Source: Chitinophagaceae bacterium
GTDB lineage: Bacteria; Bacteroidota; Bacteroidia; Chitinophagales; Chitinophagaceae
Length of the DNA stretch: 64,000 nucleotides
Direction: 5' to 3'
Assembly (NCBI GenBank): GCA_016722465.1
Contig: JADKJC010000001.1
Coordinates: 1-64,000 of the forward strand
The notes beneath the pieces are model-generated. The model searched no databases. It was not told where the DNA came from and saw nothing but the letters and a program-made list of their open reading frames with translations. Both the position numbers and the translations under genes were made by a program. Shown here in pieces: positions 1 through 8,236 of the stretch (positions within the stretch are counted from its first letter, which is position 1; each line of letters begins with the position of its first letter).

Positions 1-568
1 TTTTACTCAGGTATTTATGCTCAAACCGTTAAACTAAGCGCCACCTATGGTACCGGAGATGACATGCTGAACCAGGTTTTAAATTTTGAAAATATAAAAG
101 TAGAAACAGTAAGGTTATCAGGCTCACCCCTTACCGGTAAATACTATCAGCTTTTTATAAAAGAATATAAAAATGGATTACTTACAAAAACTGATACCTT
201 ATTTGATGGCACGGAGATGGAGAATTTAAAATTCCAGCAGATACACTATCCTTCAAATTCTTCTCCAAAATGATAGATAACAGGTTAAAAGTAGGGATAA
301 GTACAGAGAGGTTTAGCAGCAAAAAATTGATATACAACCTGAACCCCGATAAATGGGGTTACACATTAAAACCTTTTTGGAACACAAATTCATTTGTTGA
401 TGTGCCAGTAGGAAAACGGTTTTTATGTTTTTGCCATTATACCACTACTATTCATAAGATGGGTCAGGCTCTTATTGCGAAGTTGCCCAATCAGGCATTA
501 GTCCTGAAACATTTGGCACTAAATATAATCTGCCACAGTATTATTTGATAGAAATGATGGTTAAGTAG
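1..568 (+). CDS. Secreted hypothetical protein, 5' partial, two frameshifts
   Basis: The reading frame is open from base 1 and begins with the tail of a signal peptide (SGIYAQ), so the true start lies upstream of the window. The frame breaks at about 267-270, where one extra A in the run would read SPKMIDNR without interruption. It breaks again near 458, where one extra G would continue as HKDGSGSYCEVAQSG and end at the TAG at 566-568. Read this way it is one secreted protein of roughly 190 residues within the window. An alternative is that the ATGA at 270-273 is a real stop/start overlap and two genes are present, but the second part has no signal peptide. No family recognised. Confidence 0.5.
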
Positions 569-926
569 GATTACAATACAAACACAGCAGGCAATCACCG
601 CAAAACTTTCTTCCTCGGGGAGAATTCGGGGTATTTAAATATAGTTGAAGCAACATTGTTTTTTTTGCGGCCATGGTATACAGGGTAAGCAAAGCAGCCA
701 GGCGTACCAACAAACAGCAGGCAGTTGTAAAATAAAAGGCTAAATGGCAGGTGGTATAAAAGAGGTTGCAAATGCAGCCTCTTTTTATTGCCTCTATTAT
801 TTAGGAAAATACAAGAGCAGATTTTTTGGCTGGTTATGACATGTAATTGGCTGCATTTGGCGGCAACAAAACAGGCATGAGCAGTGTCATGTATATTACA
901 TATACTTTCATCTAAAATAATAAAAT
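569..926. other. Intergenic stretch
   Basis: About 360 bases without a credible gene. It holds the terminator at 757-787 and otherwise only AT-rich sequence upstream of the gene at 927. No RNA gene or repeat was recognised. Confidence 0.5.
757..787 (+). terminator. Rho-independent terminator
   Basis: An 8-bp stem GAGGTTGC/GCAGCCTC (one G-T pair, 762-769 with 774-781) with an AAAT loop is followed by CTTTTT. It would end transcription of the upstream secreted-protein gene. Confidence 0.65.
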
Positions 927-1475
927 ATGAAAATCATTTTCCTTTCCGTTTTTAGCTTTTTCCTGGCTATTTCCTTTAACAAACCCAACACACAGGATAA
1001 AGCAGCGAATCAAAACCAAACATCAAATGAAGGAGAAACAGGTGAGGTTGAAATTTACCTTTTAAAAACAGTGCAGTTTACATCCGGCAAATGCCAGGTA
1101 GATGCCGGGGCATCAGCCATAGAAGCTCTGCCCTTTATCACAAATGACGATATAATCAGCTATACCAAAAACCAGTATGAATATGAACTAAGCCAAACCG
1201 CCGTGGAAAAGATAAAGTCAACCAATATAAATAGGGACGGTACGCCAATGGCCTTAGCAGTAAACGGTCAAATCATTTATTATTTTATTTTTAAACCAGA
1301 CTATTCCAACTCTCCGTGTTATCATTCTATTACTATGGGATATAGCTATATACAGGATAATAAAGTACAAATGAGATTGGGTTATCCCGTGCAAGTACAG
1401 GGTGTAGCAATAGAAGATAAACGAAATGACCAGGTACTTTTAACAGCATTTGAACAACAGAATAAATTGAGATAA
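927..1475 (+). CDS. Secreted hypothetical protein, 182 aa
   Basis: This is an intact ORF starting at ATG with a short positively charged N-terminus and a hydrophobic segment (residues 3-17) that looks like a signal peptide, so the product is probably periplasmic or secreted. The mature part is polar, contains two cysteines (in KCQVD and SPCYH) that could form a disulphide, and ends in a GVAIEDKRNDQVLLTAFEQ-like segment. I do not recognise the family. It is one of the few unbroken genes in the first 5.5 kb. The neighbours are also small exported proteins of unknown role, which suggests an envelope-related cluster but does not define a function. Confidence 0.7.
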   Translation: MKIIFLSVFSFFLAISFNKPNTQDKAANQNQTSNEGETGEVEIYLLKTVQFTSGKCQVDAGASAIEALPFITNDDIISYTKNQYEYELSQTAVEKIKSTNINRDGTPMALAVNGQIIYYFIFKPDYSNSPCYHSITMGYSYIQDNKVQMRLGYPVQVQGVAIEDKRNDQVLLTAFEQQNKLR

Positions 1476-1529
1476 TAGCTATTCAAAAAGCGATACAACC
1501 ACTACAGTGTTTAATACTAAAAAAATAAC

Positions 1530-2312
1530 AAGAAATATTCCGTATTAATATTATTCCTTTTTCTTACTCAAAATCTCATAGCACAACCGGCAGACGACAC
1601 CTGCCACCTACCCGATCTGATACCTTTCAAAGTGGGTAACAAATATGGCTACTGCGATAAAAACATGAAGTTAGTTATACCTGCGACTTACCAATATGCA
1701 ATGCTATTTAGCAGCTATGACTATTTTGAAAAAAGTAAATATAAATGGAGGGGATTTTTTTTGTCTGCTAAGTTTGCTACTATATTTAAGGACAAAATGG
1801 TTTCCCGAATTAATAAAGCTGGAAAAGTTGTGTGCAGCATTACTCAGGCACTTTATTCGTCGGAATCTTTCTCTTGTTATTTCTTGAGCAGGGTTAGGGC
1901 AGCAGATGGCCATTGGAATTTTGATCACATTATTCCCGAAGACTCTGCCGACCGTGTAATTGATTCAATATTTAAGTTAGAATGGAAAAGAAATAATATT
2001 TCCCGGCGAGCTGTATTTTATCAATCAACGGATACAACATTTACCGTAATTGACTATGGCGATACAGCTATATACAGTGCCGAACCTGTTAGACGGCCAA
2101 CAGGTAATTTCTATATTGGTAAACGGGGAAATAAATTTGGCCTGCTAACAGACTCAAACAGAGTAGAATTCCATTTATTTATGATGCCATGGATTTCCCC
2201 GAATTCGATTATTGTAATACCGCCGCAGTATTCGATTTATTGATTGTGAAAAAGGGAAAGAAGAATACTATATAGATTTTAACGGCAGAGAATTTAAGAG
2301 AAAAAATTATGA
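1530..2312 (+). CDS. WG-repeat-type secreted protein, frameshifted, start unclear
   Basis: From about 1530 the frame encodes a hydrophobic export signal (KKYSVLILFLFL...AQ) followed by LPDLIPFKVGNKYGYCDKN, which matches the neighbouring gene (LPDLIPYKVDNKFGYCN), so the two are paralogues. The xxKxGYC pattern is that of WG-containing repeats. The GTG at 1632 lies inside the mature protein and cannot be the real start; no ATG precedes the signal peptide in frame. The frame is lost after about 2180. The expected C-terminus EEYYIDFNGREF appears in another frame, and one extra A at 2301-2306 would give a TGA at 2310-2312 overlapping the next ATG. It is either a decaying paralogue or damaged by several sequencing indels. 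Confidence 0.5.
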
Positions 2313-3200
2313 AACTAATAATTATTATCCACTTGCTATTTACTGGCCAATTTGTATTGGCACAGTCGCAGGACAGCTTATCGCTTCCCGACCTGATACC
2401 TTACAAGGTAGATAATAAATTTGGTTATTGTAACCCGCAACTGCAAATGGTAATAGAACCTAAATTTGATTTTGCTGAGCCCTTCAGGAAGCAGTGCTGG
2501 GAAATTTCAGACTATGGAAACCACAGCCAAAAATTTTCAAGCGAAGAAACTGCAACAGTTTTGTTAAACGGTAAACGTTACCTTATAAACAATCGTGGAG
2601 TAATCACAGATTCCATTTCATCAGAATACACTGAAGAGGAAAACTGTTATTTTATTAAGCAGAGCTCGTTTAAAGAGCAGCCTAGATATGAATGTTTTGA
2701 AGGGATAGCAAATCAGCTTATTGTGATAGTATTCGCTGGGAGGTATTTAAACAAAAGCTGATTCAATAGATGGGAATGGCAAATATTACCAGTTCCAAAT
2801 ATCACAAATGGGTGCAGAAACCAGAAATCAACTGGTCAGGCAGGTGTATTTAATTAAAGGAACAAGGTGGGTATCGAATGGGGAAGCAGGTAATTATGCT
2901 TTCCCCGATTGGCAACTTGTAAAAACAGACACCCTGTGTAAACCAGAATATATGAACTTCAACTGGTCAATTGGAAAAATGAAATACAATGATTTTCTGG
3001 TAGCTGCCAGACTTCAAAACGGAAACATGCTGTTAATGCGTATGGGATTAAACAAGGAACCTAAACAGGTTACTCCTTTAGAGTTTAGTGCTATCCGCTT
3101 CTTACCTAATTTCCCCTATATGCTAGTGGAAGTTACGAAAAATCAGGAAACCTATTACGTAGATTTTAATGGCAAAGAATATAAAAAATTGACAAAATGA
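2309..3200 (+). CDS. WG-repeat-type secreted protein, frameshifted paralogue
   Basis: The gene starts at ATG 2309 with a clear signal peptide (residues 1-19, ending in VLAQ) and then the paralogous segment LPDLIPYKVDNKFGYCN, a WG-type repeat. The frame breaks near 2720-2760. Coding resumes as SIDGNGKYYQFQISQMG and runs to the TGA at 3198-3200 with the C-terminus ETYYVDFNGKEYKKLTK, the same tail as the upstream paralogue. A restored product would be about 297 residues. The stop overlaps the ATG of the next gene (ATGA), pointing to translational coupling. WG-repeat proteins are common in Bacteroidota, but their function is not established. Confidence 0.55.
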
Positions 3201-3766
3201 ATAGCCTAATCGTCACAATCATCTTTGTTCTAAATTTTTCTAAAACACAAATTCAAGAGCCACCACCATATTTTAAATTTGATTTCCGGAAGCTGTCACC
3301 AAATAAAGACAGCCTGTTAAAACAGTATGAGTTCACCACATTTGGTTTTGCGGATTCTCTTCTATTTGAGCAATATAATAGAACAGCTTGGGGAAAAGAA
3401 AGACTGTTAAAGAATATAAATGACACTGTAGCTTATGTTTATATAGATCCTCGTGAAATGTTGTACAAAGGGAGTGTGGTGAGGCTAAGTATCGAAGACA
3501 AAAAGGCGAATAAAAAAATGGATATTTGCATCCGGATCTGTTTTATGCTGGGCTATAATGATCAAATTAATATTACAGGCCTTTCCTTTATGCCAGGCAT
3601 TTTTTTTTATGATATGTGCAATGCGAATACAAGATATACTATACCATGTCAAAAAAAAGACAAGCCTTATTTAGTAGAGAATGAATTGGCAATGGGGAAA
3701 ATAAAAAAGCACAGTGTTACCATTTCAAAACTCAGTGAGTCAATCAGTAAAACAAAATGTGAATAA
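3197..3766 (+). CDS. Secreted hypothetical protein, 189 aa
   Basis: An intact ORF whose ATG overlaps the stop of the WG-repeat gene by four bases (ATGA), so it is probably co-translated with it. Residues 1-18 form a hydrophobic export signal. The mature protein is mixed alpha/beta-like in composition, with cysteines in the C-terminal half (ICIRICFM, DMCNA, IPCQ). No known family was recognised. Its place in a string of exported proteins suggests an envelope or extracellular location, and nothing more can be inferred. Confidence 0.6.
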   Translation: MNSLIVTIIFVLNFSKTQIQEPPPYFKFDFRKLSPNKDSLLKQYEFTTFGFADSLLFEQYNRTAWGKERLLKNINDTVAYVYIDPREMLYKGSVVRLSIEDKKANKKMDICIRICFMLGYNDQINITGLSFMPGIFFYDMCNANTRYTIPCQKKDKPYLVENELAMGKIKKHSVTISKLSESISKTKCE

Positions 3767-3785
3767 GTTAAATGAATATACAATC

Positions 3786-3988
3786 ATGAAAATTAAGCTT
3801 TATAACTTTCTTTTTTCCTAATTCTATCAGTTCTTGGTTATTCACAACCCGCCCCAACTTGGTATTATCCTGATAAAATTAAAATAATCACAGAACAACT
3901 TAAAACAGATTCTTTAAATTATAAATTGATTTGGAAAAGGTTAGAAATGGCCGTTGCATTAAAAGATAGTATTGCTACTTCAGTATAA
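3786..3988 (+). CDS. Small secreted protein, about 67 aa, one frameshift
   Basis: ATG 3786 opens MKIKLYNFLF and hits a stop at once. One extra T in the T-run at 3811-3816 restores FLILSVLGYSQ, a standard Bacteroidota signal peptide ending in SQ, followed by PAPTWYYPDKIKIITEQLK and a short helical, charged tail ending at TAA 3986-3988. The product would be about 67 residues, exported, of unknown function. The frameshift is of the same homopolymer type seen in many other genes here, so the gene may be intact in the organism. Confidence 0.45.
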
Positions 3989-4001
3989 AAAAACAACTAA
4001 A

Positions 4002-4495
4002 ATGAAAATAAAATTATTTCTGTTATTCCTGCCAGTTATAATTTTGAGTTGCAAAAAGGAAAAAAGTACAGGAAACCACCTCATCATTTGAATATAGATT
4101 AATTAATTTGGGTGATTCAAACATTACTGTATTTAATACAACAGCAACTGCTTTTGCTCCGGGGGGCAGATTTATTGATGCACATCACCAGGTATTCTTT
4201 AAATATCCAGCCATTTGATACGGTTGTTTTAAGAGTAGATAATCCGATTAAACAGAATGATGATTTTCTTAACGCAGAAGTTGACTTTCAATTGTAGGTG
4301 GGTTTTGATAAAAAAGTATTTTCTCCTGTGCTATTTGCAGATAGGTTTATTATTTCTGGTTTTCCTTACGAATGTGGATGGACGTTTAGGAAACGCTACA
4401 CAAAGGCACTGCAAAGAGACACTGTAAAAAGCGGTAACCGTAATGTGTTTTATTACTACTGGCCTGTTGATACTATAAAATTGTATGAATATTAG
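4002..4495 (+). pseudogene. Lipoprotein gene, broken
   Basis: ATG 4002 gives a lipoprotein signal peptide with a lipobox at residues 13-16 (ILSC) followed by KK. The frame breaks at about 4065 and resumes as ETTSSFEYRLINLGD; it breaks again near 4195 and resumes as YSLNIQPFDTVVLRVDN. It then meets an in-frame TAG at 4295-4297 and continues in the same frame as VGFDKKVFSPVLF to the stop at 4493-4495. The combination of frameshifts and a nonsense codon makes this either a pseudogene or a badly read gene. The restored product would be an outer-membrane-anchored lipoprotein of about 160 residues with no recognised domain. Confidence 0.5.
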
Positions 4496-4795
4496 GTTTT
4501 CCTGCAAATCACTTTTTAACTTTAGTATACAGCAGGCATAAAGTAAAGCATACCTAAAACCAGCATCCCTGTGTAATGTAAATATGAAAAACACTGACAT
4601 AAAACGGGGTGAAAAAGAAAACTCTTTGTATTGACTTTATTATTAAAAAGTATAAAATCAGAGGCTTTGGCCGAATATGGCGTACAGTTGTCTTAATCAG
4701 TAAAGTTCATTCTCGTAACTTTAGTATTACAATAAAACTGACATATTCTTCTTTTCTAAATTCAGGCTTCAGTAATAACCTAAGGAATTATACAA

Positions 4796-4895
4796 ATGAA
4801 AACAAAAATAAAACTACTCTATTTTTTGAGAGCAATAATATTGATTTCTGTTTTGAGCTCATGCAAAAAAAATTCCGGGGAGCCTGATAATAAGT
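4796..4895 (+). pseudogene. Lipoprotein N-terminal fragment
   Basis: ATG 4796 starts a lipoprotein signal peptide with lipobox LSSC followed by KKNSGEPDNKC. Soon after, near 4890, the sequence turns into the antisense of a coherent gene on the minus strand (see 4890-5567), so only about 30 codons are genuine. It appears cut off by an insertion, deletion or assembly join. Confidence 0.5.
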
Positions 4896-5567
4896 GTATA
4901 ATGTGCCGTTCATCGTCCAGTTCATCACCGGCAATAAAATCCAGCAGGTATTCGTCTTTAAAAACCTCCAGGGCGAAGGCTTCAAGCTTTCAGTCAAAGT
5001 ACCATCAAAATTGTTGGGTAGTTTGCCTTCCTTTTCAAACTGGCCGTTTTCAAGATGATGTTCCAGCACCGTCAGGGACCAAAAATTGGCCGCCGCGGAC
5101 CAAATGTAGAAAATCCGGACTTCCCAAGCCTTTATTTTGGTGAGCTTGTAAAATGATGAGAAGCTGATACCTGTAAATGCCTCGTAAAATGCCTTATTTT
5201 CAATCAGGTTCGTCAGTGTCGAACTTATTGAAAAACCCTCTCTGGTACCGGCCAGCCCAAATTGGTTCGATGGCGTAGAACCAATTACCAGATAGGGAGC
5301 ATAAGCCTCAGCAAACAGCCTTATTTTTTGGGGTTGCCCAGAGGCCCCCTTAATCCGGGCAGTTCATTTTTGAAAATCTGCCGAAATTTGGTCATGGACT
5401 TTAGTACCCATTTCTGGGCCTTTATTTTCTCCGAAATCATCAGCCCTGTTCTAAAATAAAGTATCAGTTGCTCCCGGTTGGCAAGCCTAACCGCAACATA
5501 GCAACTTTTGTACAATCTGCCTTTTTATAGACTGTATAAAGTCCACATAGTTTTTATCAATTTTCAT
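4890..5567 (-). pseudogene. DUF1016/YhcG-type PDDEXK nuclease gene, 3'-truncated remnant
   Basis: On the minus strand an ATG at 5567 opens MKIDKNYVDFIQSIKRQIVQ. After one-base breaks the protein continues through ANREQLILYFRTGLMISEK, FRQIFKNELPGLRG, IRLFAEAYAPYLV, FTGISFSSFYKL, ANFWSLTVLEHHLENG and KAFALEVFKDEYLLDF. This order (an N-terminal helical domain with FPGL-RG and RLFAEAY, then VLEyHLEN..KLPNNF and LKDEYlLDF) is what I know from the DUF1016/YhcG family. The C-terminal PDDEXK nuclease domain that should follow is missing; the frame runs instead into the antisense of a lipoprotein. Breaks occur near 5507, 5345 and 4975. The family is linked to restriction and defence loci and is often carried on mobile DNA. 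Confidence 0.6.
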
Positions 5568-5751
5568 GGCCCCAAAATTTATAGTTATATTTCCTTAATT
5601 GCCAATAATAAAAAAGACCTGTCGTATCTTTATGCTGTTAAAAGATTCGCAAGTCTGGTTAAATCTGGTATAAAATGGTTCGAAAAATGTCCGTGTAACC
5701 CAACAAAAAAAACTGAAGTAATTTTCAGCTTTTTATTTTATTAATAAATAT

Positions 5752-5822
5752 TGCCCGATAGTGTAACGGTAGCACATCAGATTCTGATTCTGCTAGTCTT
5801 GGTTCGAATCCAGGTCGGGTAA
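5752..5822 (+). tRNA. tRNA-Gln (anticodon CTG)
   Basis: The 71-nt cloverleaf folds by eye: acceptor TGCCCGA (5752-5758) pairs with TCGGGTA (5815-5821), discriminator A at 5822; D stem GTG/CAC; anticodon loop TTCTGAT with anticodon CTG; T arm CTTGG-TTCGAAT-CCAGG. CCA is not encoded. The anticodon stem has one T-C mismatch at its outer pair. Confidence 0.9.
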
Positions 5823-5832
5823 CATAAATACA

Positions 5833-5857
5833 GGCAACCTACGGGTTGCTTTTTTTT
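5833..5857 (+). terminator. Terminator after tRNA-Gln
   Basis: Stem GCAACC/GGTTGC with a TACG loop is followed by a run of eight Ts, eleven bases after the tRNA 3' end. Confidence 0.8.
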
Positions 5858-6223
5858 GTGTTCCCTTCAACGATTATTCGGTTTTTAAATCTCTGCTGGC
5901 CGCCTGCTTAACTCTCCTCCATTTATTCAACACGCCTGGATACCGGTTTGGCGCTGCTAACAGGGCTTTTTGCACCGACATGCTTTACTTGAATACATCC
6001 CCAATTTGCATCATCCAGTACGGATTGAAGTATTAAAAAAATCAAACACTGCAAACAAAAGCAGCCCTCCGGCGTTAACACTATCTAAACAATTGGCAGA
6101 CAGATTGGCTTGCATCCTGTCAGAAAAATTTCATCACAATATGTGTATATGTCATAACAACACATTTAAAATATTGGATGTATTTTTGCCCTCTTTGTAA
6201 AAATAAAAATATAAAAATATATT
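5858..6223. other. Intergenic stretch before thioredoxin
   Basis: About 365 bases. A 76-codon ORF (5970-6200) has no recognisable domain and unlikely codon use, so I do not call it. A TAnnTTTG promoter element lies at 6181-6188; nothing else was seen. Confidence 0.5.
6181..6188 (+). promoter_or_regulatory. Bacteroidota -7 element (TATTTTTG) for thioredoxin
   Basis: TATTTTTG matches the TAnnTTTG consensus and sits 35 bases before the thioredoxin ATG. No clear -33 TTG was found at the usual spacing. Confidence 0.4.
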
Positions 6224-6541
6224 ATGGCACACGAATTTACAGATGCAAACTTCAAAGCTGAAGTGCTGGAATCAGATAAATTATCAGTAATCGACTTTTG
6301 GGCCGAATGGTGTGGGCCCTGCCGTGCAATAGGGCCGGTAATTGAAGATCTGAGCAAAGAATATGCAGGCAAAGTAAAATGTAGGTAAGGTAAATGTTGA
6401 CCACAACCCACAGGTTTCTATGAACTATGGTATCACCAGTATTCCTGCTATCCTTTTTGTAAAAGGCGGCCGGTGGTTGATAAATTAGTAGGTGCTCAAC
6501 CAAAAGGAAATTTTGTAAAGAAGATCGAACAGCATATGTAA
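6224..6541 (+). CDS. trxA: Thioredoxin, two frameshifts
   Basis: Thioredoxin is the small cytoplasmic disulphide reductase. ATG 6224 opens [10 protein letters not shown], followed by [20 protein letters not shown] with the WCGPC active site at about residues 29-33, the hallmark of TrxA. The frame breaks near 6380 (an extra T) and continues as [29 protein letters not shown], which contains the cis-Pro loop TSIPA. It breaks again at 6472-6473 (one G missing from CGGG) and ends [22 protein letters not shown]. Repaired, it is about 105 residues, the normal length. A single-copy housekeeping gene broken twice supports sequencing error rather than decay. Confidence 0.85.
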
Positions 6542-6561
6542 GCTGATCTCTGGTCAGTAAT

Positions 6562-6598
6562 AAAAAATCCCCCGCCTTTAAACAACGGGGGATTTTTA
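6562..6598. terminator. Bidirectional terminator
   Basis: Stem TCCCCCG/CGGGGGA (6568-6574 with 6586-6592) is flanked by A6 and T5 runs, so it can work on both strands. It lies between the convergent thioredoxin and transporter genes. Confidence 0.85.
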
Positions 6599-6628
6599 TA
6601 ACTGCTCTTATTTAGTGAGATATATTTT

Positions 6629-7882
6629 CTACTGCTTGGGGTCATGCTTGTGTTTGAACAATACAGCAAACAGTACAGCTACCACCAACGCATAAATAGA
6701 AAATGAAAGCCAGATACCATGCCAGTCCTTAACGTAATTTGCCGGTGTAAAATATTTATCAATTACAAAACCGCTGATCTTGCTTCCAAGGAATGCCCCT
6801 ACCCCATTCGTCATCATCATAAACAATCCCTGGGCACTTGAGCGGATGGAAGAATCTGTAGTAGTTTCAACAAACAACGAACCAGAGATATTAAAGAAAT
6901 CAAATGCCATCCCGTAAACGATACAGGAAAGTATGATCATCCACAAGCCACCTTCCGGATCTCCGTATGCAAACAAACCAAAACGTAATACCCATGCCAG
7001 CATGGAGAATAACATAACTTTTTTGATACCAAAACGCTTCAGGAAAAATGGGATAGTAAGAATGAATAGTGTTTCTGAAATCTGGGAAATTGACATAATG
7101 ATAGTAGAGTATTTCACCACAAAAGACTCTGAACCGTATTGTGGCATTTTCCTAAAATCATCCAAAAAAGTATCTCCGTACATATTGGTCAATTGCAATG
7201 CTCCGCCCAACAGCATAGAAAAAAGAAAGAACAACGCCATTTTATAATTGCCAAATAATTTAAACGCTTTCAGTCCAAGTTGTTCAATGATGCTGGCATC
7301 TTTTGAAATACTTTTTTGTGGAGGGCATTTTGGCAAAGTGAATGAGAAAATTCCGAGGATAACCGCAGCTATTCCCCCAATAACAAACTGGTTAGCATTG
7401 GTTTTACTGCCGGTAAGATTGGTGGTCCACATGGCAACAATAAAACCAATGGTACCCCATACCCTGATAGGCGGAAATACTTTTACCACATCAAAGCCAT
7501 CCCTTTTGAGAATGGTGTAAGCAATAGAATTGGAAAGGGAGATCGTGGGCATATAAAAAATCATCGCCACAAATATTACATAATACAAAGTATCCGCATC
7601 ATGAACCTGAGGAACATAAAATAATACACAACCATATAAAATGTGCAGTATCCCATAGAGTTTTTCAGCATTCAGCCATTTATCAGCAATAATGCCCGTA
7701 AGAGCAGGCATAAATAAAGATGACACTGCAAGTGTAGAGAAGATGGCACCAAATTTTGCACCGGCATCAACTCCCGAGCCCATGGGGCTGCTGAAGAAAT
7801 AGGTTGCAATTGTTATCAGCCATGCACCCCAAACAAAAAACTGCATGAAACTCATCAGGGTAAGCCGAAACTTAATACTCAT
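6629..7882 (-). CDS. MFS nucleoside/H+ symporter family permease
   Basis: A 417-residue polytopic membrane protein with about 12 hydrophobic segments in two halves. The N-terminal signature FRLTLMSFMQFFVWGAWLIT is typical of the NupG/XapB-type nucleoside:H+ symporter family of the major facilitator superfamily. Length fits the family (about 400-420). It would sit in the inner membrane and import nucleosides with protons; the precise substrate cannot be read from sequence. It is a single-gene unit, convergent with thioredoxin across a shared terminator. Confidence 0.8.
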   Translation of the reverse strand: MSIKFRLTLMSFMQFFVWGAWLITIATYFFSSPMGSGVDAGAKFGAIFSTLAVSSLFMPALTGIIADKWLNAEKLYGILHILYGCVLFYVPQVHDADTLYYVIFVAMIFYMPTISLSNSIAYTILKRDGFDVVKVFPPIRVWGTIGFIVAMWTTNLTGSKTNANQFVIGGIAAVILGIFSFTLPKCPPQKSISKDASIIEQLGLKAFKLFGNYKMALFFLFSMLLGGALQLTNMYGDTFLDDFRKMPQYGSESFVVKYSTIIMSISQISETLFILTIPFFLKRFGIKKVMLFSMLAWVLRFGLFAYGDPEGGLWMIILSCIVYGMAFDFFNISGSLFVETTTDSSIRSSAQGLFMMMTNGVGAFLGSKISGFVIDKYFTPANYVKDWHGIWLSFSIYALVVAVLFAVLFKHKHDPKQ

Positions 7883-8236
7883 AGCAAATTGTTTTTAGTA
7901 GATGAGAAAATCCTGCCGGCTTAAAACAACCACATATCATAAAATGAGATTGGGCATATCTGCTGGCTTAGCAATCCTAAAACTTGTAAGATAAATATTT
8001 CCTGATAACAAAAACCATGGCTTTTTGATTTCTGTCTAAAATATGCTTTAAAAAAATAAGCATGGTTATACAAAAAAAGGAAATCGTATGATTTTTTAGA
8101 ATTTTTATTTAAAAGGACCCGATTATTTTGCACCTCCCAAACTAAATTATCTATATTGCAAATTGTTAACTACGGGCCTTACAATTCCAAAACTGTATTC
8201 CTGCTTAACTGCCATTCAATTCAAAACATTCTATTA
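7883..8236. other. Divergent intergenic region
   Basis: About 350 bases between the minus-strand permease and the plus-strand exoprotein. It is AT-rich with a TTATTTTG element near 8122-8129, close to the Bacteroidota -7 consensus. A minus-strand ORF here shows no protein-like features. Confidence 0.4.

Noticed and set aside
4609..4887. 92-codon ORF between the two lipoprotein fragments
   Set aside because: It lacks any export signal or domain and overlaps the start of the real lipoprotein signal peptide in another frame.
5970..6200. 76-codon ORF upstream of thioredoxin
   Set aside because: No signal, domain or promoter of its own; it overlaps the thioredoxin promoter region and looks like chance.
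7921..8133. 70-codon minus-strand ORF between the permease and exoprotein
   Set aside because: Composition is that of AT-rich spacer and no protein features are visible.
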